Both the position numbers and the translations under genes were made by a program. DNA of 51,775 bases from Verrucomicrobiota bacterium (GTDB lineage Bacteria > Verrucomicrobiota > Verrucomicrobiia > Verrucomicrobiales > DEV007), in assembly GCA_003402735.1 (NCBI GenBank), contig QQNE01000018.1, forward strand, positions 1 through 51,775, written 5' to 3'. Shown one piece after another: positions 29,841 to 39,108 of this stretch (position 1 is its first letter; each line of letters starts with the position of its first letter). The notes below the pieces were generated by a model. It was not told the origin of the DNA. It did not search any database and saw only the letters and a list, made by a program, of their open reading frames with translations.

Positions 29841-32051
29841 TCAACGGCCCTTCTTCTTGAACAAACTGCCAAATCCTCCCTTCTTCTCCGCAGGCCGCCG
29901 CGCCTGAGGATACTTCCTGGCCTTCGGCGGGACCGGCCAGAGACTCCCCCGACTGTCCGGCCGCGCTCGCAACGAAGGAGCATCTTGCAGCATTCCCCGC
30001 TCCGTGGTGACGACGCGCGGCGCAAAGCCCTCGGGCAATTCAACGGCCGCGTCCGCATCGTCTCCTTCCACGAATTGGTCAAGGCCAACATTATCGAAAT
30101 CCACCAGATTGATGCGTTCAAAATTTCCGATTGCTTCCGCCATCGGTTTGGCCTCGACCACGTAACCATGCTTCATGGCCATGATTTGCTTGATGATGTG
30201 TCCCGCAATCGGGGCCCCGCACTTGCCGCCGGAATCGGCGTTGTGGATGAAGACCGAGACCGCCAGTTCCGGTTCCTCGTAAGGCGCGAAGGAGATGAAC
30301 CACGCGTTGGTCGGCTCCCTCGAGTTCCCGGTCTGGGCCGTGCCCGTCTTGCCCGCAACGGCGAAGTTGGGGGACCGGGCCCGGCCGGCGGTGCCGCCCT
30401 CCTCGTTCACCACTTTCCACATGCCCCGTTTCACCTGCTCCAGTTCCGACAGGGTCAATCCCTCCTTGGCCAGATCCGCCCGCAGCACGGGCCGATCCGC
30501 CACCAAGGGAACTCCATTCTTGCCGAGAACCTGCCGAACCAGACGCGGCTGGAAAACTTTGCCGCCATTCGCCACCGTGCAAGTGACCGAAGCCATTTGC
30601 AACGGCGTGGCCTCGGTGAACCCCTGTCCGATCGAGGTCATCGCGGTGTAGGCGTCAGTCCAGACCAGTCCGCGCAATTTCAGCCACTCCGGCGTCGGCA
30701 CCAATCCCGGCATTTCTCCCTCCAACGGAATCCCCGTCTTGTGCCCCAGCCCCATTTTGCCCGTGATCTCCACGATGTTGCGGATGCCGGTCTCGTTTCC
30801 GTATTGGTAAAAGTAGCAGTTGCAGGAGCGCTTGATGGCCTCGCTCAAATCGAGCGACCCGTGGCGTCCGCCCTTCGAGCCGATCCAGCACTGCATGAAC
30901 TTGTTCCCGTATTGCACCCCGCCACCGCAGTAAAAGTTGCGGCGATTCGTATGGGAAAGGCACCCAGCCAAGGCGATCGGAATCTTGAAGGTCGATCCCG
31001 GAGGATGTTGGCTCAGCGCCCGGTTGTACATCGGTGAGGCCTCATCCGAGGTGTAACGGGCCCAATCCTCGGGCGAGACGGCCGGGATGAAGCGGTTGGG
31101 GTTGTAGGAAGGAACCGACACCATGGCCAGGATATCGCCGTTGCGCGGGTTCATGACCACCGCCGCCCCGCGCCCCACGGATCGCATCGCCTCTTCCACG
31201 ATGTATTGCACCTTGGCATCGATCGTCAGGTAGACATCCGCGCCCGCCGTGGGCGGAACATAACTGATCTCCCCACGAATGACTCCCTTCTCGTCCCGCC
31301 GCATGCTCCGCTTGCCCGCGTTGCCCTGCAGCAGATCGTCCAGGCTCTTTTCCACGCCGGCCCCGCCGGCATCATCCGCCACGTAGTGATCGAACTCCTC
31401 CCGCTTCTCCGCCGCCACCCTCTGGATGTCCGGAAGTTTCAAGTAACCCAGAATGTGACAAGCCAAGGCATCGAACGGGTAGACGCGAAGCGGCTTAACC
31501 TCGATGTTGACGCCCGGAATGTTGTAGTCGTTCTCCGCAAACAGCGCGAAATCCTCAAACGTCAAATCCCGCCGGTAGCTGTAGGGCACCAGGCCATTCG
31601 TCCCGCGGAAGTGGATCTGCATCTGCTCGGCGTTGAAGTTTTCCGCCAGGCCGAGCGACCGCATCTCGGGGATTACGGTCTCCTGAACGATCGCGACGAT
31701 GTCCGGCTCGGTGCGCGGTCGGGTCATGCCTCCCTCGATCGCTTCGTATTTGATCATCGGGATCTCTTCGCCCTCCGCGAGACTCTCCCGGTAACGGTCC
31801 AAGATCGCTTTCAGATCGAACGTCACCTCGTAGCTCGCCCGGTTCGTGGCCAGCACCACCCCGTTGCGGTCCCGGATTTCCCCGCGCACCCCGGGCACCC
31901 GCACGGTGACCTCTTTTTCCCCGGGCAATCGGCTCCGGTAGTATTCATAATCCACCACCTGGACCTTGTGAAGCCGGGCCACCAGCACGCTCAAGCCCAG
32001 CAACACCAGAACGGCGAGCAGGTAAAGGCGCAGTCTATATCGGGTGCCCAT
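29841..32051 (-). CDS. mrdA: Penicillin-binding protein 2 (elongation transpeptidase)
   Basis: 736 residues. An N-terminal membrane anchor (LYLLAVLVLLGLSVLVARL, about 9-27) is followed by the pedestal (MPIRVPGVRGEIRDRNG-like region at 50-64) and the transpeptidase domain. Active-site motifs: SxxK as S353-TF-K356 (PPGSTFK), SxN as S409-C-N411, and KTG 568-570 (AGKTGTAQTG). It crosslinks peptidoglycan during rod elongation with RodA, MreC and MreD. It overlaps mreD by 17 bp. The Lys/Arg-rich C-terminal tail (from about 690) is longer than in E. coli. No rodA follows; the next gene is rng. Confidence 0.95.
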   Translation of the reverse strand: MGTRYRLRLYLLAVLVLLGLSVLVARLHKVQVVDYEYYRSRLPGEKEVTVRVPGVRGEIRDRNGVVLATNRASYEVTFDLKAILDRYRESLAEGEEIPMIKYEAIEGGMTRPRTEPDIVAIVQETVIPEMRSLGLAENFNAEQMQIHFRGTNGLVPYSYRRDLTFEDFALFAENDYNIPGVNIEVKPLRVYPFDALACHILGYLKLPDIQRVAAEKREEFDHYVADDAGGAGVEKSLDDLLQGNAGKRSMRRDEKGVIRGEISYVPPTAGADVYLTIDAKVQYIVEEAMRSVGRGAAVVMNPRNGDILAMVSVPSYNPNRFIPAVSPEDWARYTSDEASPMYNRALSQHPPGSTFKIPIALAGCLSHTNRRNFYCGGGVQYGNKFMQCWIGSKGGRHGSLDLSEAIKRSCNCYFYQYGNETGIRNIVEITGKMGLGHKTGIPLEGEMPGLVPTPEWLKLRGLVWTDAYTAMTSIGQGFTEATPLQMASVTCTVANGGKVFQPRLVRQVLGKNGVPLVADRPVLRADLAKEGLTLSELEQVKRGMWKVVNEEGGTAGRARSPNFAVAGKTGTAQTGNSREPTNAWFISFAPYEEPELAVSVFIHNADSGGKCGAPIAGHIIKQIMAMKHGYVVEAKPMAEAIGNFERINLVDFDNVGLDQFVEGDDADAAVELPEGFAPRVVTTERGMLQDAPSLRARPDSRGSLWPVPPKARKYPQARRPAEKKGGFGSLFKKKGR

Positions 32052-32613
32052 AAGTTCTCCGGTAGGTGAATTGCCCGAGTTCGAGCTTGTATCCGCACCT
32101 CCGGGCGATCCGGCTGTTCAACCAAAAAAGCGCGGGCGAAAGCGCCATGGAAACCACGGAGGTCAGGACCACAGTCAACCACAATTCCCCCAAAAACTCA
32201 AAGCTCCCCCGCCGAAAACTCAACAGGAGATACTGACTCACCAGCTGAAAGAACACCGCCAAGCCGCACATCCCCACGGGCAGCACCCAATTCCCTTTCC
32301 GGAACAACGGTCGAATCCCCTGGAGCACGGTCCCAAAGATGACGAATAACACAATCGTTGACCCGAACGGCAAATCGAGCGCGTCCCCAGGCACCTGCCA
32401 GCGCGCGTCCCAAACGAACCCGGTCAACACCGCAAACAACAACATCAGCGGATACGGGACCGCCAGTGCCAGGGAAAAAAAGAAGACCCACGGCAGCAGA
32501 CAATACACCTCCACCTCTCCGGAAGAAGTGGCCACGACCCAGGGCGAGAGGAACTCCTGGGCCAGCATCGCCACCCAAAAAAAACCGAAGGTCGCCACCG
32601 CAAACCCAATCAT
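32035..32613 (-). CDS. mreD: Rod shape-determining protein MreD
   Basis: 192 residues with about five to six membrane helices (VATFGFFWVAMLAQEFL, LPWVFFFSLALAVPYPLML, STIVLFVIFGTVLQG, LPVGMCGLAVFFQLVSQYL, LWLTVVLTSVVSMALSPAL). Sequence conservation of MreD is low, so the call rests on topology and position: it overlaps mreC by 4 bp and mrdA by 17 bp. It is an inner-membrane partner of MreC and PBP2. Confidence 0.85.
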   Translation of the reverse strand: MIGFAVATFGFFWVAMLAQEFLSPWVVATSSGEVEVYCLLPWVFFFSLALAVPYPLMLLFAVLTGFVWDARWQVPGDALDLPFGSTIVLFVIFGTVLQGIRPLFRKGNWVLPVGMCGLAVFFQLVSQYLLLSFRRGSFEFLGELWLTVVLTSVVSMALSPALFWLNSRIARRCGYKLELGQFTYRRTYGHPI

Positions 32614-33527
32614 CGCTTCGCCTCCCCATCCGGAGCCGGTGACTCGACCGCACCGGGCTCGGTTTTCCCCCCAGCTTCCCCAGCCCCGCGGCGGATCACG
32701 AACACGAACTCCAACCGGCTGAAATCGATGGCCGGCTCAATCTCCGCCTCGGTGGTGATGTCTCCGGACTTGACCGAAACGATCTTTCCCAGCTCCAGGT
32801 TGGGCGGGTAGACCCGGCCCTGGCCCGAGCTGTAAACGCTCATGCCGGGCTGAATCTTGGCAAATTTGTCAAGATAACGCAGCCGGAGCCTCGGAGCCAA
32901 GGTTCCCCGCCCCCCTTGGGTCTCCCCCTGACCGGTGGCCACGGAGGGACTCTGACTCCCCTGCCCTTCGGAGATGCCGAGGTAGGTGGTGCTCATGACC
33001 CGGGCCGTCACCTTGCAGGCTTCATCCGTCACCAACAACACCACCGACGAATCCGGGCCCGCCACCGAGATTTTTCCGACCAACTTCGTCTCCACGATGA
33101 CCGGATCGTTGACGCCCAGCCCGTCCCGCACCCCTTTGTCGATCACCAGACTGTTGTACCACGTGCTACTGTCCCGGCTGATCACCTCCGCCGCGACCAA
33201 CTCGAAATTCGGAAGCTTGCGCAAATTGAGCGCGCTGCGCAGCTCATTGTTCTGACGGTAAAGATCGTCGAGGCTGCGGTTCAGGGTTCGCAAATGCTGC
33301 ACCTCTTGATAGAGCCTCCGGTGTTCCTCTTCCAACTTTTCGTAACTCGGCTTCTGGGCGACCAGACCATCGACCAGCGTGCCCGTCGCATCCTTGGCCC
33401 GAAGCCACGGAGAGGCCCACCCCAAAACCGTGTGCCGAATGCGCTCCACCCGTTCGCCCGGCAATAGCATGAGCCCCGTCACCAGCCCGGCCACCAGCAA
33501 AAGGGCGATGAGGTTGACCCGCGACAT
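32610..33527 (-). CDS. mreC: Rod shape-determining protein MreC
   Basis: 305 residues. One N-terminal membrane helix (NLIALLLVAGLVTGLMLL) and a coiled-coil (SYEKLEEEHRRLYQEVQHLR) precede the two beta-barrel domain (VAAEVISRDSSTWYNSLVID, KGVRDGLGVNDPVI, LVGKISVAGPDSSVVLLVTD). The C-terminal tail is Gly/Glu/Pro-rich and probably disordered. MreC is periplasmic and activates PBP2. It lies 64 bp after mreB, within the mre cluster. Confidence 0.93.
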   Translation of the reverse strand: MSRVNLIALLLVAGLVTGLMLLPGERVERIRHTVLGWASPWLRAKDATGTLVDGLVAQKPSYEKLEEEHRRLYQEVQHLRTLNRSLDDLYRQNNELRSALNLRKLPNFELVAAEVISRDSSTWYNSLVIDKGVRDGLGVNDPVIVETKLVGKISVAGPDSSVVLLVTDEACKVTARVMSTTYLGISEGQGSQSPSVATGQGETQGGRGTLAPRLRLRYLDKFAKIQPGMSVYSSGQGRVYPPNLELGKIVSVKSGDITTEAEIEPAIDFSRLEFVFVIRRGAGEAGGKTEPGAVESPAPDGEAKR

Positions 33528-33591
33528 GGAACCAGTGGAGCTTACGACGTTTCCCGGCGGTTGCGCAAGGATCGAACGATGCCCGGAACCT

Positions 33592-34623
33592 TCACCTCTC
33601 CGCGGTTGCGATCCGTTTCAGCAGGGAGAGTTCATTCAAGACTTTCCCACACCCCTCCGCCACAGCACTCAGGGGATCCTCGGCGACATGCACGGGCAAA
33701 CCGGTCTCCTCGGAGAGCAATTTGTCCAGGCCACGCAACAGGGCTCCGCCCCCGGCCAAGACCAACCCCCGGTCTACCAGGTCCGCCGAAAGCTCGGGCG
33801 GACAACGCTCCAACGTGACCCGCACAGAATCGATGATCGTATTGAGCGGATCGAGCATCGCCTCCCGGATCTCCTGGGAAGTGATCTTGATCGTCTTGGG
33901 CAACCCGGCCACAAGATCCCGACCCTTGACTTCCATGGAGGCCTCCTTGCCCTGTGGATACGCCGAGCCAATCCGGATCTTGATCTCCTCCGCCGTCCGC
34001 TCGCCCACCATCAAGTTGTAGGCCCGCTTCAGATAGAGCGCGATCGCCTCGTCCAACTCATCCCCGGCCACCCGGACGCTCCGGCTGTAGACAATCCCCG
34101 AGAGCGAGATCAGCGCCACCTCGGTCGTGCCGCCGCCGATGTCGACAATCATGTTCCCAGAGGCATCCTGCACCGGCAGACCGACCCCGATCGCCGCCGC
34201 CATCGGTTCCTCGATCAGAAACACCTCGCGCGCCCCGGCGTTGCGAGCGGACTCCTGAACCGCTCGCTTCTCCACCTCCGTGATGCCGGACGGCACCGCC
34301 ACGACGATCCTCGGCCGGATCAAGGCGCGTCCATGAGACACCTTGCGGATGAAATGACGCAGCATCGCCTCCGTCACTTCAAAATCCGCGATCACCCCGT
34401 CACGCAAGGGGCGGATCGCGACAATGCTCCCCGGAGTCCGGCCCAGCATCCGCTTGGCGTCATCTCCGACCGCCACCACCTTGTTCGTGCCCGCCTGGAC
34501 CGCTACCACCGACGGCTCCCGCAACACGATGCCGTGCCCCTTGACGTTGACCAGGGTGTTGGCAGTGCCGAGGTCAATTCCGATGTCGTCGGAGAAAATT
34601 CCGAAAAGTTTTCCGAAAGGCAT
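33592..34623 (-). CDS. mreB: Actin-like cell-shape protein MreB
   Basis: 343 residues, full length. The actin-fold ATP-binding motifs are phosphate 1 [11 protein letters not shown], phosphate 2 [13 protein letters not shown] and the adenosine loop [12 protein letters not shown]. The N-terminus [15 protein letters not shown] carries the short amphipathic membrane-binding helix. It polymerises along the inner membrane and positions the elongation complex. It is the first gene of the mreB-mreC-mreD-mrdA-rng run. The 144 bp upstream is shared with the divergent argS. Confidence 0.97.
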   Translation of the reverse strand: MPFGKLFGIFSDDIGIDLGTANTLVNVKGHGIVLREPSVVAVQAGTNKVVAVGDDAKRMLGRTPGSIVAIRPLRDGVIADFEVTEAMLRHFIRKVSHGRALIRPRIVVAVPSGITEVEKRAVQESARNAGAREVFLIEEPMAAAIGVGLPVQDASGNMIVDIGGGTTEVALISLSGIVYSRSVRVAGDELDEAIALYLKRAYNLMVGERTAEEIKIRIGSAYPQGKEASMEVKGRDLVAGLPKTIKITSQEIREAMLDPLNTIIDSVRVTLERCPPELSADLVDRGLVLAGGGALLRGLDKLLSEETGLPVHVAEDPLSAVAEGCGKVLNELSLLKRIATAER

Positions 34624-34767
34624 CTTGATGGTTTAATGCACGATCCTCGCGCTCACCTGCCAAGGCGAAAACGCCCCTCTTTCTCCGGTTTCCCCCCCCC
34701 GATGTCAACACCTTTTCCCCCTTCCCGCTTGAATCCCGACCTCCGCTCCTGAACTGTTTGCCAACCG

Positions 34768-36711
34768 ATGTCCGAGACTTTTCCCGAACAGCTCCGTCAA
34801 CGCCTCCAAGCCGCCCTCGCCAGATTCCCTCACGCCGGTTCGGTGCCTGACGGGTTCCCGGTCGATGTCAAACCGTCCAAGGATCCGCGCTTTGGCGATT
34901 ACCAAACCACCGTCGCGATGTCGCTGGGCCAACGGCTCGGCCAAAGCGCGCGCGACATGGCCGCCTCCCTCCTGGAACATCTCGATGTCTCCGGCCTGAC
35001 CGAGCCTCCCGAGATCGCCGGCAACGGCTTCATCAATTTCCGCCTCACGCCCGAGGCCACCGGCAAAGCCATCCTCCAACTCGCCGCCAGTCCCACGCTC
35101 GGCGTCCCCCAGGCCCGCGCCCCCCGCACCATCGTCATCGATTTCTCCGCGCCCAACGTGGCCAAGCCGATGCACGTCGGTCACATCCGCAGCACCATCA
35201 TCGGAGAGAGCTTGGCCAGAATCGCCCGTTTCCTCGGCCATCATGTCATCACCGACAACCACATCGGGGATTGGGGCACCCAGTTCGGCATGATCATCCA
35301 CGGCTGGAAATGTCTGCTCGATCGGGCCGCTCTCGACCAGGACCCCATCAAGGAATTCGTCCGCCTCTACAAAGCGGTCAACATCCGCGTCAAAATCGAG
35401 CAGTTCGAGTCCGCGTTGCTCGCCCTCGGCAAATCCCGCAAAAAAGCCGGGGAGGACGAATGGTTCAACATCGAGAGGGAACTCAAGGACATTGGGGCCT
35501 TTTTCGCCTCCACCGAGAACAAATTGCTGGCCCGTGCCATGCAGAAACCCGGCGATACCCTCGAACAGTGCCGCGAGGAATTGGTCAAGCTCCAGCAGGG
35601 CGATCCCGAGAACCTCGGCATCTGGCGCCAATCCGTCGATCTTTCCCTGACCGCGCTCGACAAGATATACGCGCAACTCGGAGTCACCTTCGACCACGTG
35701 CTCGGCGAAAGTTTCTACAACGAAGCCCTGGACCCGCTGGTGAAAGACCTTGTGGCCAGAGGAATTGCCCGCGAAAGCCAGGGCGCCATCTGCATCTTTT
35801 CCGACGGCACGCTCCCTCCCGGAGAAGACCCCTACCAGATTCAGGAGGACGGCGCCTGGAAAGACAATCCCGCCATCGTCCGCAAATCTGACGGCGGCTT
35901 TCTCTACGCCACCACCGACCTCGCCACCATCGATTACCGGGCCCGCCATTGGAAACCTCAGGAGATCTGGTATGTGGTCGGTCATCCCCAATCCCTCCAC
36001 TTCCGCCAGGTGTTCGACGCCGCGCGCCGCCTCGGCTGGACCGATTCCATCCGCTTCGTGCACGTCGCCTTCGGCAGCATCCTCGGCAAGGATCGCAAAC
36101 CCTTCAAAACCCGCTCCGGCGAAAACGTCGGACTCGTCGAGGTTCTCGAGGAAGCGATCTCCCGTTCCCGCGCCTTTATCGAAAGCCGGGAGACCGAAGA
36201 GGAGAGTGAACACACCAGCTTCACGCCGGAAGAGAAGAACGCCATCGCACAAGCGGTCGGTCTCGGAGCGGTGAAGTATGCCGAACTCTCCCAGTCCCGA
36301 ACCACCGACTATGTCTTTGATTGGGACAAGATGCTCTCCCTCAAAGGGGACACCGCCCCCTATCTGCTCTACTCCTACGTGCGCACCCGGGGGATCTTCC
36401 GCAAACTGGAAGCTCCGTTCACCGCGCCCAAAAAGATCACCCTGACCGAGCCGGAAGAACACGCCTTGGCCCGCAAACTGTTCCAATTTGCCGAAGCCGT
36501 TCCGGCCGTTCTCAATGAGCACAAACCCAACGTGCTCGCGAATTACCTCTACGAATTGGCCAAAGCCTACCACGCTTTCTTCCATTCGTGCCCAGTGCTC
36601 AAATCCAAGGGCACCACCCGCTCCAGCCGTCTCATGCTTTGCGAAGTCACCTCCCGGGTGCTCCGTCAGGGGCTGCAACTGCTCGGAATCGAAGTCGTGG
36701 AACGGATGTGA
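34768..36711 (+). CDS. argS: Arginyl-tRNA synthetase
   Basis: Charges tRNA-Arg. 647 residues. The N-terminal additional domain (Add-1) spans about 1-115. The HIGH signature is HVGH (136-139) in VAKPMHVGHIRSTIIGE. The KMSKS loop is degenerate, as in many ArgRS (RKPFKTRSGENVGLVEVL). The C-terminal DALR anticodon-binding domain ends ...CEVTSRVLRQGLQLLGIEVV. Some insertion is present in the catalytic core (the charged segment around 215-260), making it longer than the E. coli enzyme of 577 residues. It is divergent from mreB, and its stop overlaps the GTG start of the next gene. Confidence 0.96.
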   Translation: MSETFPEQLRQRLQAALARFPHAGSVPDGFPVDVKPSKDPRFGDYQTTVAMSLGQRLGQSARDMAASLLEHLDVSGLTEPPEIAGNGFINFRLTPEATGKAILQLAASPTLGVPQARAPRTIVIDFSAPNVAKPMHVGHIRSTIIGESLARIARFLGHHVITDNHIGDWGTQFGMIIHGWKCLLDRAALDQDPIKEFVRLYKAVNIRVKIEQFESALLALGKSRKKAGEDEWFNIERELKDIGAFFASTENKLLARAMQKPGDTLEQCREELVKLQQGDPENLGIWRQSVDLSLTALDKIYAQLGVTFDHVLGESFYNEALDPLVKDLVARGIARESQGAICIFSDGTLPPGEDPYQIQEDGAWKDNPAIVRKSDGGFLYATTDLATIDYRARHWKPQEIWYVVGHPQSLHFRQVFDAARRLGWTDSIRFVHVAFGSILGKDRKPFKTRSGENVGLVEVLEEAISRSRAFIESRETEEESEHTSFTPEEKNAIAQAVGLGAVKYAELSQSRTTDYVFDWDKMLSLKGDTAPYLLYSYVRTRGIFRKLEAPFTAPKKITLTEPEEHALARKLFQFAEAVPAVLNEHKPNVLANYLYELAKAYHAFFHSCPVLKSKGTTRSSRLMLCEVTSRVLRQGLQLLGIEVVERM

Positions 36712-37457
36712 TTCCCCATCTCGACATCCCGGTCTCAACCCTGATCTGGGCCCTCGCCGGCGCCTTTTGCCTCGGCTTTGCCAAGACCGGTCTGCCCGGC
36801 CTGGCCCTGCTCAACGTGGTCGTGATGGCCCACTTTTTCGGCAAGGAATCGGTCGGCATTGTCCTCCCCCTCCTCATTTTCGCCGACATCGTCGTCTTCC
36901 CCATCTACCGACGCCACGCCACTTGGCGCCAGGCTTGGCCCCTGCTCATCCCCTCCATCGTGGGCGTTTGTCTCGGCTACTTCGTCCTCAGATCCCTCGA
37001 TGACCTCATGACGAAGCGGGTGATCGGCTGGACCATTCTCGGCATGCTCGTCCTGCAGTTCCTCAGGATGCGCTCGGAAACCTTTCTGACCCACCTGCCC
37101 CATTCTCGCCGCTTTCTCGCCGTGTCAGGTCTGGCGATCGGCGTCTCCACCACCGTCGCCAACGCCGCCGGTCCGGTCTTCTCCATCTGGGCCCTGCTCA
37201 AGGGGCTTCCCAAAGAGCAATTCCTCGGCATCGGAGCCAGGGTCTTCCTGTTCCTGAACATTTTCAAAATCCCTTTCAACTGGGAAATCGGGATCCTGAA
37301 CCCGCGCACTCTCTGGCTCGATGTGGCCCTCGTTCCCTCGGTGCTCCTCGGGATTGCCGCGGGCAAACCTCTGGTGGCGCGCATCCCGCAAGAGATTTTC
37401 GTCAGGATCCTCTTCGCACTCTCCGGGGCCGGAGCCCTTTGGCTGATCCTCACCTGA
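36708..37457 (+). CDS. TauE/SafE-family membrane permease
   Basis: 249 residues from GTG 36708, which overlaps the argS stop (GTGA) and gives the normal N-terminus VIPHLDIPVSTLIWALAGAF. About eight membrane helices are present. The family features are CLGFAKTGLPGLALLNVVVM near the N-end and its inverted counterpart AIGVSTTVANAAGPVFSIWA in the second half. TauE/SafE proteins export or import sulfonates, sulfite or similar anions; the substrate is unknown here. Translational coupling to argS is evident from the overlap but has no obvious biochemical meaning. Confidence 0.88.
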   Translation: MIPHLDIPVSTLIWALAGAFCLGFAKTGLPGLALLNVVVMAHFFGKESVGIVLPLLIFADIVVFPIYRRHATWRQAWPLLIPSIVGVCLGYFVLRSLDDLMTKRVIGWTILGMLVLQFLRMRSETFLTHLPHSRRFLAVSGLAIGVSTTVANAAGPVFSIWALLKGLPKEQFLGIGARVFLFLNIFKIPFNWEIGILNPRTLWLDVALVPSVLLGIAAGKPLVARIPQEIFVRILFALSGAGALWLILT

Positions 37458-37460
37458 AAC

Positions 37461-38225
37461 TCAAATCAACCCCATCGGGACCAGCCAAGCTTCACTGAGA
37501 TAGCGCTCCATGGCCGCCTCGTTCAGTTGCTGTCCGTGGAGATACACCTGAGAAGCCACGGCCACCATCAGCACCAGCATCGGCCAGACGACAATGAGCA
37601 TCCAATGGCCGAGCCACCAGAAAAAGGTCCGCAAGAAACTCCCCCCATCCAGAACCCGGATCGCGAACAGCAAGAGAACCGAGTGCAACCCCAGCACCAC
37701 CCAGGGCATCTCCGCGGCATTCTCCGCTCCGAAGCGCGCCCGCGCCGCAACCACCCCCCAACCACCGAGCGCGGCGAGCCCAATCGCCAGGCTTGCCGCC
37801 AGCAACCAGAACGCCAACGAAGCCCGGCGCAAAAAAAGGCGGCTCAAAGACCAGCTGAGCGCGATCCCTCCCGCCACGCTCACGCCGCAGAGGATCACGC
37901 CCCAGCGCCGCAGTGATTCCAAACGCTCCCGATGCGCCGGCAGCAGGCTCAGTTCCCTCCGGTGCGCCAAGACACAATCCTGAAACGACTCGGCCAACAA
38001 CAACCGCACCTTGCCAGGCCCATCCAAATCCTGGGCCGCCACCAGTTGCGTCTCTCCGTTCCCTCCCGCCCTCAACACCAGACTGCGATCCGCCCAGGAA
38101 TAATCGATCATCTCCGCGCGGATCCGCTGCCCATTCTTCAGGGTCCACTCCGCCGGATTGACATCCCCCCGCGCCTGCAACGGAACCACAAAGCCCAAAC
38201 ACAACCCGAGCAAAATCCGAATCAT
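37461..38225 (-). CDS. Membrane protein with SHD1-like N-terminal segment
   Basis: 254 residues. The signal peptide (MIRILLGLCLGFVVPLQARG) is followed by a short beta-rich segment EWTLKNGQRIRAEMIDYSWA then RSLVLRAGGNGETQLVAAQD, resembling the SHD1/SLA1-type repeats frequent in exported Planctomycete and Verrucomicrobial proteins. About four membrane helices follow (WGVILCGVSVAGGIALSW, LAFWLLAASLAIGLAALGG, WVVLGLHSVLLLFAI, HWMLIVVWPMLVLMVAVA). Function unknown. Its start overlaps the stop of the ABC ATPase gene by ATGA, so the two are co-translated. It converges with the TauE gene (3-bp gap). Confidence 0.65.
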   Translation of the reverse strand: MIRILLGLCLGFVVPLQARGDVNPAEWTLKNGQRIRAEMIDYSWADRSLVLRAGGNGETQLVAAQDLDGPGKVRLLLAESFQDCVLAHRRELSLLPAHRERLESLRRWGVILCGVSVAGGIALSWSLSRLFLRRASLAFWLLAASLAIGLAALGGWGVVAARARFGAENAAEMPWVVLGLHSVLLLFAIRVLDGGSFLRTFFWWLGHWMLIVVWPMLVLMVAVASQVYLHGQQLNEAAMERYLSEAWLVPMGLI

Positions 38226-39034
38226 GAGTGCTCTCCTCCCCGACGCGCAATCTTAGGAATGGCCGCCAAAAGTTCCACGGTGTAGGGGTGCCCGGGGTGA
38301 CGAAACAACTGCTCCGCCTCCCCGCTCTCCACGATTTGGCCCCGCCGCATCACCACCATCCGGTCCGCCATGTAACGCACCACCCCCAGGTCATGGGAGA
38401 TAAAGAGCATGGTCAGGTTCAACTCGCGCCGCAGTTCCTGCAGCAAATTGAGGATCTGGGATTGAATCGACACATCCAGCGCCGAGACCGGTTCATCCGC
38501 GATCACCAGCTTCGGCTCCGGTGCCAAGGCCCTCGCAATCGCCACCCGCTGCCGTTGGCCACCGGAGAATTCGTGCGGATAACGACGGGCAAAACGGCGC
38601 GCCATCCCCACCCGCTCCAACAATTCCCCAACCCGCCCCTCAAGCTGGGCCCGGGTCCAATCCGGGTGCCGTTGCCGCACCGCCTCCTCGAGCATCGAAG
38701 AAACGGTCATGCGCGGGTTCAACGAAGCATACGGATCCTGAAACACCATTTGGAAATCGATCCGGCGCCGCCGCAATTCCCCGGGCGAAAGCTCGGACAG
38801 GGATTCCCCGTCCAGAACGACCCGGCCCGAACTGGGCTCGAGCAACTGCATGATGAGCCGACAGAGCGTTGTCTTCCCGCAACCGGACTCCCCCACCAGC
38901 CCCATGATCTCGCCACGCTCCAGGGAGAATGAAACCCCGTCGACCGCCCGCACCTCAGCGGTCCCCGCCTTTCCAAACGCCCCACGGCGCGAGGTGAAGG
39001 TCTTGCGCAAGTCCTGAAGCTCCAGAAAGGCCAT
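38222..39034 (-). CDS. ABC transporter ATP-binding protein (oligopeptide/dipeptide type, OppF/DppF-like)
   Basis: 270 residues. Walker A GLVGESGCGKTTLCRLI, Q-loop MVFQDPYASLNPRMTV (the SLNPRM phrase typical of Opp/Dpp ATPases), signature FSGGQRQRVAIARAL, Walker B KLVIADEPVSALDVS, and H-loop FISHDLGVVRYMADR. The C-end, FRHPGHPYTVELLAAIPKIA, is the hallmark of OppD/OppF. It should power peptide or nickel uptake, but no permease, binding protein or OppD partner is in the window. The next gene downstream is an unknown membrane protein with overlapping start. Confidence 0.92.
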   Translation of the reverse strand: MAFLELQDLRKTFTSRRGAFGKAGTAEVRAVDGVSFSLERGEIMGLVGESGCGKTTLCRLIMQLLEPSSGRVVLDGESLSELSPGELRRRRIDFQMVFQDPYASLNPRMTVSSMLEEAVRQRHPDWTRAQLEGRVGELLERVGMARRFARRYPHEFSGGQRQRVAIARALAPEPKLVIADEPVSALDVSIQSQILNLLQELRRELNLTMLFISHDLGVVRYMADRMVVMRRGQIVESGEAEQLFRHPGHPYTVELLAAIPKIARRGGEHS

Positions 39035-39108
39035 CGTGCGAATCCGCGGACTATCGGACGAACTGCTTCTTCACGCACCTTTTTTCTGGCGGGCCACCTC
39101 GCCCGGGT

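Noticed and set aside
34705-36738. 677-codon minus-strand frame antisense to argS
   Set aside because: Low-complexity Gly/Glu/Asp-rich shadow; argS is unmistakable on the other strand.
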